Shown piece after piece: positions 61,382 through 64,000 of a stretch of 64,000 nt of DNA. The notes beneath the pieces were generated by a model. The model searched no databases. It worked only from the letters and a program-made list of their open reading frames with translations, and had not been told where the DNA came from. The first letter of the stretch is position 1. Every line of letters starts with the position of its first letter. Position numbers and translations under genes: made by a program. This DNA comes from Isoetes taiwanensis (taxonomy: Eukaryota; Streptophyta; Lycopodiopsida; Isoetales; Isoetaceae): contig JAJEKV010000016.1 in NCBI GenBank assembly GCA_021234155.1, positions 21,577,863 through 21,641,862 on the forward strand. Direction: 5' to 3'.

Positions 61382-64000
61382 TTGAGGATTAGTCTATGGA
61401 ATGCGCATGGACTCACTCAAGCAAAGATAGATGCTACATTGGAAACATGGAAAAATCAGGATATATTATGCTTCACAGAAACTTGGACACACCAATTTCG
61501 CCTTCCCCCTGACATACCTGGGTTTGTACTTCTTGGCGATGTATGGAATGAGAAAATGACAGGAGCAGGAAGAGGCTTTGGGGGAGTTGCATACAAGCGA
61601 ATAGAGGTAAGACATGAGATACAATTGTTGAAATCTGATGCAAACAACCAATATATTTGGTTACAGGTTAAGGAGAACACACATCAAAATTTATATTTTG
61701 CAGTATGTTATTTTGCTCCAGAAAACTCAAAAACTTATAATCGGCATGGTCTTGACAAAGAGAATCCATATGGCAATCTCTGCTCGGATATCTTGGAGTA
61801 CTCAACACTAGGTAATATAATTCTAACAGGTGACTTCAATGGCCGCACAGGTTGTCAGCAAGCAAAAGTATATGATGATCTGGCAAATATTTACTTAGAT
61901 GAGATTGACGATCCACTGTACAGCAGAGTTTCAGATGATGTTATATCAAATGAGATGGGTAACCGGTTGCTTGAATTATGCACAGTATGTAAGCTGAAAA
62001 TATTGAACGGAGTAAAAGCATTTCCACAATCTGGGAAGCTTACTTACCGGAACCATGCAGGGGGCAGCATAATAGATTATCTCATCACAAGAGATAAAGA
62101 CCTAATAGCAGATTTTCAAGTAGGCTCCAAACTGCCGGAGTCAGATCATACTCCGCTACACATGGTGTTGAAAATCCGGGCCAATGTAAAGGAATTGCCC
62201 CCAGGATTCCATCCAAAAATAAAGGTAAACTATGAGCTGAATCAAAAATACAAAACAAGAGTAGAAGAGGCGCTGGCAGGTGTCACATGGTCAGGGATAT
62301 GTAATGAAGATGCGCAGCAGTTCCAAGAAATCATATTGGCAACTGCGAAAATGATCTTTGGGGTTACAAAAAAGCATAAACCAGGCAGACCCTGCAACTC
62401 CTGGTGGGATACAGAGTGCCAAGAAGCAAGAAACCAAGCGCCCGCGAATTGTATCACGCAAACCAAAATGGTATGCGGACACTTGATCGGGAAGCAAGAA
62501 AAAGGCTTTCTATGAACAAAGGCAAAAGCGACTAAGTGAAAAATTCAGGAAACATCAAAAAGTTTTTGGGACACGCTAAAGGGAAAATCAGTCCACACGA
62601 ATCTGGATATAGGTGAATTGGCCGATTTGGTAAAGTCCCTTTATGAAAAAGATGGAGCAACTTGCATGCCAGCAATAGCGCCTACCACAGAACTTTTCAC
62701 AGAAGTAGAGGTTCAAAATTGCCTGTCTAAACTTGCGAATAACAAAGCACATGATGCAGACAATCTCTGTGTGGAGCTTTTCAAATGGGGAGGAAGAAAT
62801 ATGCTGTCTATTTTAACGGATATGTTAAACAAAAGTCTCATGCGGGGATGCCAAGAAAATTGGAGGACCAACCGAGTCCATCCAATTCACAAGGGAGGAG
62901 ATAAAACAGTAGCATGCAACTATAGAACAATCCTGATAGGCAGTGTGTTTACTAAAATACTTGGCAGCCTCTTGGAAGGCAAGCCCGAGTGCTGGGCGAG
63001 CAAGCGAGGAGTCGCTCACCATGTCGGCGGGTTTGAGGGAGAAACATAATACACTTGACCATGTGCTAACTCTCGTAACATTGATAGAAAATGCAAAAAC
63101 TCCAAATTGACACTATATGTTGCATACATAGACTTCACAAAGGCATTTGACACGGTTCCCGCAAAGGAGTTGAGTGTGAGAATGATTCACCGGGGCGTGC
63201 CACCGAGGGGAAATAAAGGGAGGCGATATCACGGCTATATGCGAAGTCTTAATCCGGGGTTTCATGGGGATGTGACACACAAATCAAAAGCACGGTTGGT
63301 GTGCGTCGGGGATGCCCATTGTCTCCGGCCTTGTTAGGGATCTTCATAGATGAGTTAGATAGGCGGCTAAGAGCAAAATCATTGGCGGGCACCAAACTGG
63401 GTGTATTAGTTGTTCAAGCTGCTTCTTTATCGAGATGATGTGGTTTTGCTAGCAAGCAAACCGAAGGCATTGTGGAGAGCATTTAAACAGTTTAGAGGCC
63501 TTTTTGCAAACAAAACATATGAGTGTTAATCTGGCCAAATCAAAAATAATGATTTTTGGTACTAGAGATAGACCAGACTTCATGTACAAAGGACAGGTGA
63601 TGGAAATTGTAGAAAATTATAAATATCTGGGAATAGATATCACTTCCAACTATAGTTGGAAAAAGCGTAATGAATAGAAGAGCATCCGGAGGAAAGGCGA
63701 CATTGTTTAGCATGCTATCGAGATGTGGTCGTTTGCTCTCATGGATTGGGGACTGAAAAAGAATATTATTTAAAACTACGAGGTCCAAAGCGGTATTTGT
63801 ATGGTGTCCCCATTTGGGGACCCGGTATCTCCAAGCACATGTGGCAACAGATTGAGGCAATTCAAAAAATGTTTCTGAGAGAAGAGCTTGGGATAAGATC
63901 CCAAATTCCATATGCAATCATGCTGGCTGAAGCAGGTATGTTTCCTCTTGAAGTAGAAGGATTATATCAAGCAATTAATTTTATAAACAGAGTCAAGGAG
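61382..64000 (+). pseudogene. LINE ORF2: APE-type endonuclease and reverse transcriptase, broken, cut by window end
   Basis: Starts 12 nt after ORF1. Codons to about 62440 are an APE-like endonuclease that nicks the target DNA: ISLWNAHGLT, CFTETW, ILTGDFNGRTG, IIDYLITRD and ESDHTPLH carry the expected catalytic Asn, Glu, Asp and His. The frame then shifts, and the reverse transcriptase lies in several frames: NKAHDADNLCVELFKW and ACNYRTILIGSVFTK (62741-62965), YIDFTKAFDTVP (63127-63162), GCPLSPALLGIFIDELD (about 63308-63358) and ENYKYLGIDITSNYSW (about 63612-63659). The active-site stretch near 63433 reads RDD in place of YADD. Stops and shifts make it inactive as written. The 3' end lies beyond the window. 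Confidence 0.85.

Overview
The window is nuclear DNA of a land plant. The evidence is a full-length, 22-exon CLASP gene with GT-AG introns, a two-exon ribosomal protein eL29 gene, the C-terminal exon of a plant wax-synthase-like MBOAT acyltransferase, a three-exon small membrane protein that looks plastid-targeted, and an LTR followed by the usual plant primer-binding site for initiator-Met tRNA. The species cannot be named from the sequence. The LINEs end in short tandem repeats rather than poly(A), and one has an ORF1 of coiled-coil/RRM-like type. This leans weakly towards a non-flowering vascular plant (fern, lycophyte or gymnosperm).

Layout. 1-1496: primer-binding site and 5' LTR of a minus-strand LTR retrotransposon whose body lies left of the window. 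1497-4292: noncoding, with two short tandem duplications. 4293-12178 (+): CLASP, intact over about 1,435 codons. 12179-14274: noncoding. 14275-38610: a direct tandem duplication of a unit of about 11.8 kb (copies 14275-26800 and 26801-38610). Each copy carries a 5'-truncated LINE with a (CATTCT)n tail, a second minus-strand LINE end with an ATTTC-type tail, long hairpins and a possible minus-strand multi-exon gene. Copy 1 alone carries a 654-bp MITE-like insertion with a clean empty site in copy 2. 38611-42565: AT-rich, with two large foldback elements. 42566-43463 (-): two exons of an unrecognised gene with two in-frame stops. 43464-53484: repeat-rich, with three double-hairpin cassettes, the MBOAT exon and minisatellites. 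53485-54168 (-): small membrane protein gene. 54961-55958: an array alternating telo-box-like and G-box-like motifs. 56391-58009: a family of perfect or near-perfect palindromes on both sides of eL29 (56990-57274, -). 58285-58491: a LINE 3' end with a (TTCTA)n tail. 60655-64000: a longer, frame-broken LINE with ORF1, endonuclease and reverse transcriptase, cut by the window end.

The four recognisable host genes (a microtubule regulator, a lipid acyltransferase, a membrane protein and a ribosomal protein) are functionally unrelated, and nothing suggests a cluster acting together. Most of the unexplained structure is in palindromes and foldback DNA: the CTCGACT-CGCG-AGTCGAG family, the GC-rich 50-bp imperfect palindrome in four places, the double-hairpin cassettes, the pre-miRNA-sized hairpin in the duplicated unit, and a fold shared by the 3' ends of two LINE families.
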